From Mermis nigrescens (lineage: Eukaryota; Nematoda; Enoplea; Mermithida; Mermithidae), in the NCBI GenBank assembly GCA_036768485.1, contig JAVLUZ010000415.1:87501-151500 (forward strand): a DNA stretch of 64,000 bases, written 5' to 3'. This document shows, piece by piece, positions 24,537-33,179 of the stretch. Position numbers and translations under genes: made by a program. Position 1 is the first letter of the stretch. Each line of letters opens with the position of its first letter. The notes beneath the pieces were generated by a model. That model was given only the letters and a program-made list of their open reading frames with translations, was not told the origin of the DNA and searched no databases.

Positions 24537-24860
24537 TTGTTTTATTTTTATTTATTTTTTATTTTACTTTTTATGGTTTTTTAGGTAATATTATTAACTT
24601 ATTCGCCCGAATCGGGTTCGGAAAGAATGCAACAAGATTCTTCGATGACGTCATCGATCGATAATTTGGCTTTCGATTTCGAAAATAATGGTTTTTGTTC
24701 GAGTAGTACGGTAGCATTACCGGACGATTTAGCCAGTTTAAACGTCGACCGCGAATTGGCCTGCGACATTATGGACGTTCTTCGTTTCGATATGAATTAC
24801 AACGGCGAAAAATTTAGGTCGCCGATAAACGATCAAAACAATAAAATATTGAATTATTAA
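5252..24860 (+). CDS. foxo: FOXO forkhead transcription factor (five exons)
   Basis: DNA-binding transcription factor that in animals acts at the end of insulin/PI3K/Akt signalling and moves between nucleus and cytoplasm. Exons 5252-5743, 9130-9448, 10162-10576, 21719-21944 and 24585-24860 join in phase (0, 1, 2, 0) into about 575 residues. Seen directly: an Akt-type site RERANTWP (Thr25) near the N-terminus; a forkhead domain from about residue 116 to 205 with helix-3 motif [10 protein letters not shown]; the FOXO-type extra residues before it (..YSHSSSGWK); a second Akt-type site RRRSST (Thr210); and a C-terminal acidic segment [19 protein letters not shown] like the FOXO activation domain. 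A third Akt site is not evident. The wing after helix 3 is divergent. The boundaries of exon 3 and the absence of extra exons in the 11 kb intron 3 are inferred from phase only. Confidence 0.88.
6604..7092 (-). repeat. Repeat K (MITE-like, inverted copy)
   Basis: Bounded by GGTGGATCTAGGG..G-rich and by C-rich CCCCCTCTAAATGCGCCA. Related to 42413-42893, where the element reads in the other orientation from GGATTTAGAGGGG to CAAGATCTGTCA. A partial relative starts near 17197. Contains the GGCGCGAAGCGCC hairpin at about 6952. Confidence 0.5.
7745..8136. repeat. Cruciform repeat E, near full-length
   Basis: Has an inverted repeat of the TGTACAAAGAC type near each end (7780-7812 and 8062-8095) and a central GGCGCTTCGCGCC hairpin at about 7871. 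The same three-part layout is found at 53750-54168, where the element interrupts a LINE. Confidence 0.65.
8137..8574 (-). repeat. MITE family B, diverged copy
   Basis: Shares with 18986-19359 and 14584-14958 the words TTTCTGACGATGCTCTATC, the GCGAAGTGCCG hairpin remnant and a terminal ..ATCATATATGTATG. The left end abuts repeat E. Confidence 0.55.
8583..8907 (-). repeat. MITE family B, copy
   Basis: Starts CATACATGCACTGCATG and ends ..AGGCATG, in the same order as the other family B copies. It directly follows the previous copy, so two copies sit head to tail. Confidence 0.6.
8914..9006. repeat. (TA)n microsatellite
   Basis: About 46 uninterrupted TA units, ending 123 bp before FOXO exon 2. 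Confidence 0.98.
9130..9448 (+). CDS. foxo: FOXO exon 2: forkhead helix 3, wing and second Akt site
   Basis: Acceptor ctccgtag, donor gtaagt (phase 1). Begins [10 protein letters not shown] (recognition helix 3), then GRFKRV and KPSWWTI, the WW of the wing being the FOX-family hallmark. RRRSST fits the Akt pattern R-x-R-x-x-S/T and lies where FOXO proteins carry their second Akt site next to the nuclear localisation signal. A Ser/Ala/Arg-rich segment follows, with SRRAS and IKRRCSD. The exon is clearly more GC-rich than its introns. Confidence 0.92.
9449..10161. other. FOXO intron 2 with a C-family MITE
   Basis: Contains MITE C1 (9699-9922); the rest is AT-rich. The chosen acceptor aaataag at 10161 keeps the frame open and is the one that fits phase 1. 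Confidence 0.65.
9699..9922 (+). mobile_element. hAT-like MITE family C, copy 1
   Basis: Starts CAGTGGCGGATCTAGG and ends ..AATCTACCCCTG. It is flanked by an exact 8-bp target duplication TTTAAAAC (9691-9698 and 9923-9930). The ends and the 8-bp duplication fit hAT elements. No transposase is encoded. Confidence 0.88.
10162..10576 (+). CDS. foxo: FOXO exon 3: middle, low-complexity region
   Basis: Reads [16 protein letters not shown] and then Asp/Thr/Ala/Pro-rich sequence, [16 protein letters not shown] and [11 protein letters not shown]. Acceptor and donor (gtaaat at 10577) are inferred: they keep phase 1 in and phase 2 out, matching exons 2 and 4. An internal CAGgtcggg at 10488 is an alternative donor but breaks the phase with exon 4. 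GC-rich coding in an AT-rich setting supports a real exon. Confidence 0.72.
11007..11236 (+). mobile_element. hAT-like MITE family A, copy 1
   Basis: 230 bp with ends CACACATGGGCG..GCTGCCCACCTATG (imperfect inverted termini CA..TGGGC / GCCCA..TG) and an exact 8-bp target duplication GTTAGGGC at 10999-11006 and 11237-11244. Other copies: 23707-23963, 42917-43202, 48268-48507, 57011-57251. Confidence 0.88.
11640..11938 (+). mobile_element. tRNA-derived SINE
   Basis: The head has a Ser/Leu-tRNA-like A-box GCCGAGTGG (11648-11656) and a perfect B-box GGTTCGAATCC (11689-11699). A unique body of about 230 bp follows with CCCAGCCTATCATCC and CCGTGACCTAGACTCGG. It ends in a TTATTACCATTACTA-type tail. 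Only one copy is visible in this window. Confidence 0.7.
12353..12549 (+). mobile_element. MITE family D, copy 1
   Basis: About 197 bp with ACATGTAACGGCTC at the left and ..CTATTCGTA at the right, between identical 14-bp direct repeats (12339-12352 and 12550-12563, ACGCTTCAACCCGT). Relatives lie near 15098, 21470, 24000, 47150 and 60050. Confidence 0.65.
12952..13142 (-). mobile_element. hAT-like MITE family C, copy 2 (inverted)
   Basis: 191 bp from CAGGGGCGGATTTAGG to ..TGGATCCGCCACTG, with exact 8-bp target duplication TTTACACT at 12944-12951 and 13143-13150. Confidence 0.88.
14049..14213 (+). mobile_element. hAT-like MITE family C, copy 3
   Basis: 165 bp from CAGTGGCGGATCCAGG to ..AAATCCACCCCTG, with near-exact 8-bp flanks CCTGTAGC / CTTGTAGC. 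Confidence 0.82.
14584..14958 (+). mobile_element. hAT-like MITE family B, copy with exact target duplication
   Basis: 375 bp, ends CATACATG..CATGTATG, flanked by GTACTGAG at 14576-14583 and 14959-14966. Contains the CGGCGCTTCGCGCC hairpin near 14744. No coding capacity. Confidence 0.88.
16617..17036 (+). mobile_element. hAT-like MITE family F, copy 1
   Basis: 420 bp, ends CACACATGCACATAGG..CTTGTGCACCTATG, flanked by CCTGACAC at 16609-16616 and 17037-17044. Contains CGGCGCTTCGCGCC at about 16757. Related: 43203-43650 and 52990-53274. Confidence 0.87.
18986..19359 (-). mobile_element. hAT-like MITE family B, inverted copy
   Basis: 374 bp, the reverse of 14584-14958, starting CATACATGGGCAGCATGG. 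Flanked by TTCGGTAC at 18978-18985 and 19360-19367. Confidence 0.87.
21719..21944 (+). CDS. foxo: FOXO exon 4
   Basis: Acceptor ttttgtag, donor gtgagt (phase 0). Encodes a Gln/Glu/Val-rich segment with [16 protein letters not shown] and [13 protein letters not shown]. Not strongly conserved by eye. It is accepted because both splice sites are good, the frame is open, and the phases fit exons 3 and 5. Confidence 0.72.
22165..22420 (+). repeat. Repeat H, copy 1
   Basis: Starts at a palindrome (TTAGGTAGCGCGTTAGCACG..ACCTA) and continues through CATCTGGGAGG and GTGTAAAGTTTACACC. The inverted relative at 42050-42300 has the same palindrome at its outer end. Confidence 0.55.
23485..23560 (+). mobile_element. 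tRNA-like (SINE head or tRNA pseudogene)
   Basis: A-box-like TGGTGTAATGG (23488-23498) and B-box-like GTTCGAGCCC (23533-23542) at tRNA spacing, but the arms do not pair well and no 3' acceptor partner is seen. Confidence 0.4.
23707..23963 (+). mobile_element. hAT-like MITE family A, copy 2
   Basis: 257 bp, ends CACACCTGGGCG..GCCCACGTATG, exact 8-bp target duplication GTATGGAC at 23699-23706 and 23964-23971. Confidence 0.88.
24296..24450 (+). repeat. Single arm of foldback repeat I
   Basis: Reads TACTAGCAAGGAAAAATGC, GGGGACTAGG and TTAACAATGAA in the order of the left arm of the large inverted repeat at 41005-41668. Only one arm is present. Confidence 0.55.
24462..24531. repeat. (TA)n microsatellite
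   Basis: About 35 TA units, ending 53 bp before FOXO exon 5. Confidence 0.97.
24585..24860 (+). CDS. foxo: FOXO exon 5: C-terminal activation domain and stop
   Basis: Acceptor gttttttag, phase 0, stop TAA at 24858-24860. [18 protein letters not shown] is like the FOXO C-terminal motif P-S/D-D-L-x-x-L..L-E-C-D-V/M, in which acidic and hydrophobic residues bind CBP/p300-type coactivators. The Ser-rich [18 protein letters not shown] just before it is also typical of a transactivation domain. Confidence 0.87.
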   Translation, partial: VILLTYSPESGSERMQQDSSMTSSIDNLAFDFENNGFCSSSTVALPDDLASLNVDRELACDIMDVLRFDMNYNGEKFRSPINDQNNKILNY

Positions 24861-24884
24861 ATATTATTGCATTTGATTTAATCT

Positions 24885-25985
24885 AATTTAAACACTTTAC
24901 ACCAAAATTTGTTCAAATATTGCGGTGTAAAGAAAGTTATATTGTTCTGAATGAAAATAAAGTTGTTTCGTGTGCGGTCGCTATGGAAATGAAGACGTTA
25001 ACTTTACACTGCCATCAATAATTTTAAACGGCCTTTATTGGTTATCAGGATTTAGAATTATATAAAGATAGAATTCTGTAATGTAAAGTAAATAATTTGA
25101 ATTTAAGACGAAAATACGTAGTTTTCAGCAATTTAAACGCCTTTTTAGACTACTACCCTTATTTATTTTTGGCAACATTAATTCTTTATTCGGATGGCTC
25201 TCTAATCCCAATTATCCCAATTATTAAACTTTATAATTCTACATTGTAAACTAAAAATTTAGATTGATATTTACGCAATCGTTGAAATTGAGAGCGACGA
25301 CTTTACACTACTATTTATAAATTTAGACGGTGATTTATCACGATGGGATCTGGATTTAGAATTATAAGAAACTAAATGTTGCTGTGTAAAGTAAATGAGT
25401 TAGATTTAAAACGAAAATACGTCGTCGTCAATTATGAAAGCTATAACTTTACACTATATTTGACGATTACCTTTAAGTAGCATTCATTGCCTATCAGGAT
25501 GGTATCTTGATATATAATTATAAAAATTTCAATATTGCTGTGTAAAGTAAATAACCGAGTATAGAACGATAACACTCAGTCGTTGGGAATGAGAAAGCTG
25601 AGCTCGTAATATTGTAATAAATTCAAACGACAGTTAATGTAAAAATTAGTTTAAATGATGCTATAATATCGAAAATCGGATGGGTTTTGAAAATGAAGTA
25701 GTGGAGAATATCAAGAAACGTCGACGGCTTTCAAAGATACTGAGCTGGTGTAAAGTAATCATACCAGTTAGGATGGTGTAAAGTAGTCATACAAACTACG
25801 ATGGTGTAAATTGCTTATACCCATTACGATAATGTAAAGTGTCGGTGTTTCGTTAATGCTCGTTTGATTAAAAACCATCTCTTTACACCGTTGTCTTTTT
25901 CTTATTGGTTAATCGTTGTTATTGTTAGATAGTGAGCGCATGATTCGTTTAAACAATTACCTACGACTTTACACCGGTATGTTAG
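24885..25985. repeat. Degenerate tandem repeats rich in TTTACAC / GTGTAAA
   Basis: Three diverged units start near 24996, 25290 and 25440. Each carries actttacact, then tatcaggat or tcacgatgg, then tataattata, then gtgtaaagtaaat, then cgaaaatacg or cgataacac. A shorter array of about 33-bp units (GGTGTAAAGTAGTCATAC) follows at 25745-25845. About 14 copies of the TTTACAC/GTGTAAA core lie within 1.1 kb. No coding exon seen. Confidence 0.7.
24956..24961 (+). terminator. Candidate FOXO polyadenylation signal AATAAA
   Basis: First exact AATAAA after the FOXO stop, 96 bp downstream. Confidence 0.55.
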
Positions 25986-28519
25986 AGTTGCCTGCGTCTC
26001 AGGCGCGTTCGTTGTGCCGATTGATGAGTTGAAACCTACGGATTTTTTCTATGAGTAATTTTTCGGCATTGTTTAAAACTTTTTTTTGGTTACTTGTCAT
26101 GTTTTCGCGGATAACCTTGCATAGCTTGCTTCGAATATTGTCGATTTATTTAATTTTCTTCGACTCTCTTCTAAAAACTTTTTTTGAACTTTCAATCGTG
26201 TCGTTTTCTGAAGATTTTAGAAATTTTAAGATTATTTCTTATGCGTAATAAACCTTGTGTTGACCAGATATGCTCATAATGGGGATGCTGAGAGGCAGGC
26301 ACGTAGTTGGCCCTTCTATTTTGGGGGGGGGCCAACACCAATTTTGGGGGGTCTAAGCCAAAAATAGCACAAAATAACGTGTAAAAAGTCCTATTTTTCC
26401 GTTTTTTATGAATTGGGGGGGTCCGGACCCCCAGTCCCCTCACAGCTACGTGCCTGCTATGAGGGGTGTGAAGTTTTAAAAAATGGTGGACAAACGTAAA
26501 AAACACCGTTTTGCGGCGTTTCTGGCGATGCTCTATCTTTGTGGAGCATATAGAAAAATTTCAAAAAAGTAGAAAAATGAAATCAATTGGACAAAACATA
26601 GTTAAAACGTGTGTATATGGCGCCGTCTTGAGCAAATAGATAGATAGAAACGCTTAAAACCGCACGTTTTCTACGAATTTTCAGGAATATTGTGAAAACT
26701 GTCTGAAGCATTGTGAAATTTGGGAGAATGCCTAGACCCACACAAGATGATATATAGTGTTGAATATCAACAAGGAGATGCTATCGCTCGGTTTTTATTG
26801 ATTACGTCGTTCCTTTTAATAGTAATTAGAATAGCTCAAGTCTGCCTTAAAAATGCTAAAAAATGATTAGACGAATTTATCTTTTTTTCGCCCTTTTTTG
26901 ATTATAAGTTAAGATATTTCTTGTACGAGATGATTTTCTTTCAAAAATTTCAGAGAAATGAATAAAATAGAAAGTTTCGCAACAAATCTTTATTTTCAAA
27001 AAATTAAAATTTGTAAAGGAATCTCCAGCTTTTCATCAATTTTATCGATTGGGGGAGACGCGTAGATTTATTGATTAAAGTGAAATATTATGTATTGATT
27101 TGATTGAACAAATTGTTATTTAATAAAGTGGATTCAAATTCAACGATTGCTACCGAATCTAAGGAAATCAAGTTTACACTTGCGTGTTATTGGATAAATC
27201 GATATTCGGTTCACACTGGCATCACTGGTTTTGTCTTTACCGTTTGCACAATCTCCTTATCACGCATGCCTGTTAGTGCATATTTTATCGCTAATAACTC
27301 ACCGTAATTGTTTTTTATCGATTTTTGTTCAGAGTTATATGGGTTATCGTTTTTTGTGATAGCCATTATTCGGCGTTTACACCTTTACTCATCAACTCCC
27401 TACTCCAATAGGTTCAATAAATTTTTTTGTTGAATTATCAAAGATACAAGAAAATGATACAAATGATTATCAGTTTCAATTAAAACTATCTATATCAAAA
27501 GAATTGATTAGGCAGTATATTAAAAATGAAAAGTGGTTTAAACACGAAAGTTTCGGATCAGAGTCTTAATAGCGCAAATCGTATCAGCTTTGTTAAACGA
27601 GAAAACGCGGACAAACGCACGCATCTTTGCTTTACACAAATTATGAATTTTCAACTTTACTTTATGATTTTTTAAAGAAAAATAGGATTTTTTGATCATT
27701 TTTTCGCGCATCTTTAGTTTACGCATTCTCGGATTTTTACTCTTAAATTATGCGTTTAAAGCGATTCGAATGGAGATTTTTTCCTAGGTCACGCCGGTGA
27801 CCAATTCGACAATATTCTGGTTATTTAATTCTTTTGGACAAATTATAATCATTCTATACAATCATTCATGCGTTTCTGATGAATATTTGTTCTGCTGAAA
27901 TGGCATCGGGTATTGTTATAGCTGCTGACGTACTTACCGCGTTTTCGCTCGTACCTATTATCTATAGAATAATTCGATTTTTCTTTGATTACGATGTACA
28001 GTGTATCATTGTACGTTAGATTCATTGGTCTTTCGTGTTCATTATACTTTTGTTACGAAAGCTCGCGTTTTTGTTAATAAAAGCGAATGATTGTTTAATA
28101 AACGGCCTTCTCTTTTCCTGTTTTTTCACAAATAGACGCTACTTTAGACTGATCATCATATTACAGGGCTGTAGGTAAATCAAAATCGCTTTTGACTGCT
28201 TTACAGTGTAAAGCTCATTACTGATCTAATCTTTTGATTGTAAAGCATCGGCCAGCGCATTTATCTACATGCTATATATTTATTAATTGTTTGAGTGCAC
28301 ATGAAAGCTAACTGGTGTTATCGGCTGAATCTGGGAAATTTTTTTGTGTTATATAAATCTGTACAAATAAAATATACCTACGTGAATACAATAGTATGTG
28401 CAATTAAACGATTTCTGCACCTAATCGATTACTATAGTCTGTTTCATTCCAAACGGCCCATTTTCGCTGAATAGTTATTACTCGATTACTTTTCAACTGC
28501 ATAAATTTTTTTAAATTAC
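25986..28519. other. Intergenic AT-rich sequence, B-family MITE with nested insert
   Basis: A family B copy spans about 26262-26760 and is interrupted by a small TIR element (26294-26458). From 26.8 to 28.5 kb no gene or repeat could be assigned. A short frame ending at a good donor near 27.95 kb on the minus strand was considered and not accepted. Confidence 0.5.
26294..26458. mobile_element. Small TIR element nested in a family B MITE
   Basis: 165 bp with terminal inverted repeats GGCAGGCACGTAGTTG / CAGCTACGTGCCTGCT (14 of 16 match) and G-rich/C-rich arms inside. Sequence typical of family B resumes on both sides. Confidence 0.7.
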
Positions 28520-29192
28520 TCGAAGTGTGCCAGCGGGGCACATAAAGCTGGCCGTCCTCCAGACATTAAAATCAGTAATTTTGGCATCTTTTCCGTGTTA
28601 AACGGGCAGAGTGTCGTGTTGTCGCAGCAGCCCTGAAACTGTAGTACATGAACTGAATTACTTAATCATCGTTCAACGGATAAACAACCCGAATACTTAT
28701 AATGAAAATTTTAAAAAACAATATTAAGCAACGATGACTAGCATTCAAAAAAGCAAAAATATGAATATAATAATGCAAATATGAAATAAATAATAATTAT
28801 TAAAATTATTTCAATAAACAAATGAATAATAACGGAGCAGATAAGAAATGGAAAGAAGGACAGACTAATAATAATTACGTATTAACGAAAACTAATTAAA
28901 CAATTATAAAAAGTCTGACAGAAAAATATGAGCGAAAAAATAAATAAGAAAAAATAAATGGGCGATCGAAGATAACTCATCGATAATGCGATAGATAGGC
29001 ATTAAAATATAGAAAATCTGAATCAATGTGTATTTAAATGCTCTGATTTCGAAGGACATGAAACTGGTTTAAAATAGATAGCGTGCGAAAATAAAAAAAC
29101 GGCGGAAAATCGCATTGAAATGATTACCAAATTATTTTCCTCTGTTATCGTCTTAATATATTATAAACAACACGTAATTTCGGCAATTATTT

Positions 29193-29917
29193 GGGCCAAC
29201 CCGTAAATCCTACTAGTGTTTCCCCCGGTGGGAGAAACGTTTCTCCCATCAAAATTTTCCCCGGTGGGAGAAACGTTTCTCCCGGGAGAAACGTTTCTCC
29301 GGGTGTGGTTACCTATACTTATCATGATTTCGCCGTTTCTCCCGTTTCTCCCAGGCCTCCGGTATGGTTACCTATGCTTATCATGGTTTCGCCGTTTATC
29401 CCGTTTCTCCCAGGCTCCCGGTGTGGTTACCTATACTTATCATGGTTTCGCCGTTTCTCCCAGGCTCCCGGTGTGGTTACCTATGCTTATCACGGTTTCG
29501 CCGCTTCTCCCGTTTCTCCCAGTCTCCGGGTGTGGTTACCTGTACTTATCATGGTTTCGCCGTTTCTCCCAGGCCTCCGGTATGGTTACCTATGCTTATC
29601 ATGGTTTCGCCGTTTCTCCCGTTTCTCCCAGGCTCCCGGTGTGGTTACCTATACTTATCATGGTTTCGCCGTTTCTCCCGTTTCTCCCAGGCTCCCGGTG
29701 TGGTTACCTATGCTTATCATGGTTTCGCCGTTTCTCCCGTTTCTCCCGGACTCCGGGTGTGGTTACCTATGCGTATCACGGTTTCGCCGTTTCTCCCAGG
29801 CTCCGGGTGTTGTTACTAATGATTGTCATGGTCCAGGCTCCGTGTGTGGTTACCTATGCTTATCATGCTTTTTCTTTTCCCCTATCTTTTTCATTAGTAG
29901 GATTTACGGGTTGGGCC
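29193..29917. mobile_element. TIR element filled with a minisatellite
   Basis: Terminal inverted repeats of about 24 bp (GGGCCAACCCGTAAATCC.. and its inverse, one mismatch) are flanked by the direct repeat AATTATTT (29185-29192 and 29918-29925; the match extends to 13 bp). An 8-bp duplication suggests a hAT-type or similar element. The interior is almost wholly a tandem repeat and encodes no transposase. Confidence 0.8.
29283..29872 (+). repeat. Minisatellite, about 47/59-bp units
   Basis: About ten units of GTGTGGTTACCTATACTTAT.. followed by CATGGTTTCGCCGTTTCTCCC. Unit length varies because the CGTTTCTCCC word is single or doubled. All three plus-strand frames stay open for 150-257 codons, which follows from the stop-poor repeat and is not evidence for a protein. 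Confidence 0.92.
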
Positions 29918-31448
29918 AATTATTTGGGCCCGGATTGGCAAACGTTTGAAGCAGAATCAAACCCGAATCAAGTGTTCAAAGATACTTGACCAGATATAAG
30001 TCCGGTTTAATTTAATTCAAAGTCGGTTTTGAGCCTGGTTTAAATCAGGGGAAATAGGGAGCGAACTCTGGTTCAACAGGTAATAGTACACATCGAATTT
30101 ACATCAATGCCGAGCTTTTCTTTGAAATTTTTGCTACGAAATCGTTAAGGCGATTTTATGAATATTTGCTTATTTTGTAGCAAGCTTTACCACCAGCTAT
30201 GGTTAGCCCCGAAGATTGCATCATGGCCTTTTGATGTGGTTTTAAATAAACTGCGTCGAACATTATGCCCTCGCCTGTGAATTCATTAGAGATTGATGAG
30301 AAAGAAGATTGAATGAATTTTAAGAGCGATTTTGCTTTGAAACACATTCCGCTTGTAATTATTAACGTTTCGAAGAAATAAGTTGATCAAACTAATATCA
30401 GCATCGACGCGTGAAGAAAAACTGGCGAATAAAATACATTTTTACACTGGCTGCTTCGAATTTAGCTTGTTTACTCTGTATCAATTTTTCTTGATTTGTT
30501 GACATTTATATTGCTTTAAATACTTGAAGCTTCAACGGAATTCTTTATTTGTTTTATATTTAATTTAATTTTTCTCATTGAATTTTAGTTTCATGTCTCA
30601 TTTTCTTGTTCATTTTATATTCAATATTCTTATATGAGTATTTATGTTTTAATTCATAATTTTTACATTAAAATGCAACAAATCAACAATTTAATCAAAG
30701 AATTCATGTTTTGTATGGGTCAGAATGCCGAAATACTGCGATGGTTCAAAATCTACACTCTTCAAGATGTCTCATCAGTCTGATTTCGAACATAAGCAAT
30801 TCCAGAGGGCAAAATTTCTCGTTTATAATTTTTCTTCTAATTTCAATATATTTTTTTGCATTTTCCATCGACTTATTTTTACTTCTTCTGCTTTGATTAT
30901 TTTTGCATTCTAGATTATAAGCTCTGTGTGCAATATTACTATTATTCTATCTGATTTTTAATTCATACTTTGTATCTTTATCTCATCACTTTCAGTTTAC
31001 ACTACTCATTATACAAAATTCAATGATTAAAGAATCTGTGAAGAAGTACAAACTTCCCATTTTCAGAAATTATAATTTCTTATTTCTTTGGAACCTTCGC
31101 CTTTCTTTCTTTTTTTAATTTTTTTATCAATTCGACATTCTTATAAATCCTTATTCGCTACTTGACATATTTAATTTTATTATGTTCCTCTGCACTTTAG
31201 CTGGTTATAAGTCTTAATTTACCTTTGATTTCTTTGTCTTTAACTTCTAGTTCAAAATTTTTGAAGTTTCTAGTGCTTTTTCCCTTAATTTTTTTTTACT
31301 TTACAAATATGAAGCCTACCAGGGGATCGAACCCCTGCTGCCAAATTCCTGTGCGAGCGACTATAAATCGTGAATGGTTGTCAGGTATCATTTGCATCCA
31401 TCGCTTCGGTGTTCACAGTCTGAGAATTTTGATAATTGCACAGATCGC

Positions 31449-33179
31449 CTGTAATCCATTAAGACTACAGCAAAACATTTTAAAAACAAAGAGGTCGCAG
31501 AAAAAAGAGGTAAAGCATTATACTAAAAAATAAAATACTAAAATTAAATGAACGAAAATCTCAACAATGTAAAAAATTTTGAAATGATTGATAATTGAAA
31601 GCAATGACTAATGGTGGAGCCACATTTATTACTTCAAATATTAAGGAAAGGCAATAATAAATAAAAGTAAGCACTAATAAATTAATATAAAAAATTTAGA
31701 AATATCTACGACATTTTTTAAGATAAACGATAAAAAGGGTGATGAACATGATTTCTTGTCGGCAATCATACGAAAAACACATAAGAAAGATTAATGATTA
31801 TTTCTGTAACGATTCCGATTTCGTACCCTACCATTCATGCAAATTAGATCAATTTTTTATATTTTCGTGGAATATCAAAAACGGAATAGAAAATCACGTG
31901 GAAACAATCAAATAATAAAGAGAACTACCTACTCCGTCCTAACAGTGTCACTTCTAAGAAATATTTCTTCCTAGAAAATGTGTACGATTAGTTTTCTGTT
32001 ATAAGTAGTTGGAGTAATATTTTCTTTACTATTACCTAATAACACAATAATCATGAATAAAACTTAATTTAATGAGCAGCCGAACGCGAAGTTGCCCTAT
32101 TCGAATCAGTTGTTATTGAACCAGATCATTTCCCGGTTTTCTTGATGCACGTAGCAGTCACTTCGTAAAAAAATGCGATGATAAACTTTCCATTTCCGGT
32201 GTTTGGTCACTATTTCAATACATCTTAGCGAAATAAACCTATCCACCTGTCGTTTACATCCAAAGCACTGCTGAATATTAGTGCATCTTTTATTTTAGTT
32301 TTTTCTGTGAACCAATGAATAGCAAATTTTGTGCCTCCACAGTAGAATGAATGATGCACACATTCGATTAAGCCTTATTTTAGCTTTATTCATTTACATA
32401 GGAGAACAGGCCGTGTCACAGAACTATAGAATGGGTCAAATTAATTGTGCAACTGCTGTTAGTAACTTTGAGCAAGGTTAGATTAAACTCGCATTAAACG
32501 ATGTTCATTTTATATTTACTCGTTTTCTAAATATGCTTTTGTATTATTCGTCCATTTTTCGTTAAATGTATCATTATTTATCCATAAATTATTTATGTGT
32601 ATTTATTCTTCCGAAATTTTCTATTTATCTAGCCATTTTTTAGTTTACTTTTCTGTCATCCTTTCAGTTTTTCTGCGTTCTTGATTTTTAAAATTATATC
32701 GAGAAATTGATGGAATAACGCGGCATATTTAAAATATGAGTAGTACGACTATGATCTAGGATAATTTAAGATTTTTAATCGACCTTTATTTTTATTTATT
32801 TATTTTTCATTTTTCATTTTTCATCATATTCAAAATATTTTTTAACGCCCGATAAAACGTTAAATTACGCAAACCGAGCATTCGTGCATTGACAAAATAA
32901 AACCACACTATAGGTTTCATCGAGGAAAGTTAAAAACCAGAGAAATTATATTAGCAGATAACGATTCTTGGAATCAACAATTATAGTCAAGTTCACTTAA
33001 AAATTAATTTTTACAAAAAATTCCAATTATACAAATGTTCTGAAACGCCGAAAACGTTTGTATTCAGTAAACAAACGCAAGCTTAGCCATTCAAAATACA
33101 CTCGCGTTGCATATTGAACAAAAGCAGTGCCAATTTTAAGTAAAAAATGGTTCAAAGAATATCTCTTCATCTTGGTCGA
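31449..33179. other. AT-rich intergenic sequence
   Basis: No gene or repeat family recognised with confidence. A short plus-strand open frame with an acceptor-like start near 32086-32177 (reads VALFESVVIEPDHFPVF) is noted in the findings. TTTATT words at 32783-32812 could give AATAAA signals for the MAM gene on the minus strand. Confidence 0.5.

Larger units (their letters stand above)
21945..24584. other. FOXO intron 4
   Basis: Holds repeat H copy 1 (about 22165-22420), a tRNA-like sequence (23485-23560), MITE A2, a family D copy (about 24000-24240), a half foldback element and a TA microsatellite. The 22420-23480 part has only AT-rich sequence and GCGCGGAGCGCC-type hairpins near 23225 and 23318. 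Confidence 0.6.
28520..31448 (-). pseudogene. Decayed relative of the MAM-domain gene (three exon remnants)
   Basis: Three minus-strand segments match, in order, exons of the intact MAM gene at 33-38 kb. At 31448 an acceptor is followed by a reading DLCNY (intact gene NFCNY), and the Trp codon of the following W-Q is TGA (31381-31383). At 30274-30191 a frame reads RRSLFKTTSKGHDAIF (intact RSDFFVKRSGGHAIDF). At 28632-28520 it begins GCCDNTTLC (intact GCCDTLSFC) and ends WRTASFMCPAG (intact WQIASFVCPSG), but the two halves are in different frames. The final segment ends before gtaatt exactly where the intact exon ends. A stop and a frameshift suggest a pseudogene. Several exons, including the last MAM strand, were not found. 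Confidence 0.62.

Noticed and set aside
27948..28035. Possible minus-strand exon ending at a strong gtaagt donor
   Set aside because: The frame before it (about 28 codons) has no similarity to the MAM gene or other protein, and no acceptor or partner exon was found.
29191..29989. Three overlapping 150-257-codon open frames
   Set aside because: They are the three frames of one minisatellite whose unit has no stop codon; the peptide repeats are frame-shifted versions of the same DNA.
31315..31350. Perfect-looking tRNA T-arm (CAGGGGTTCGATCCCCTG on the minus strand)
   Set aside because: No D-arm, anticodon arm or matching acceptor 5' strand at tRNA distance; the segment is better explained as part of the decayed MAM exon.
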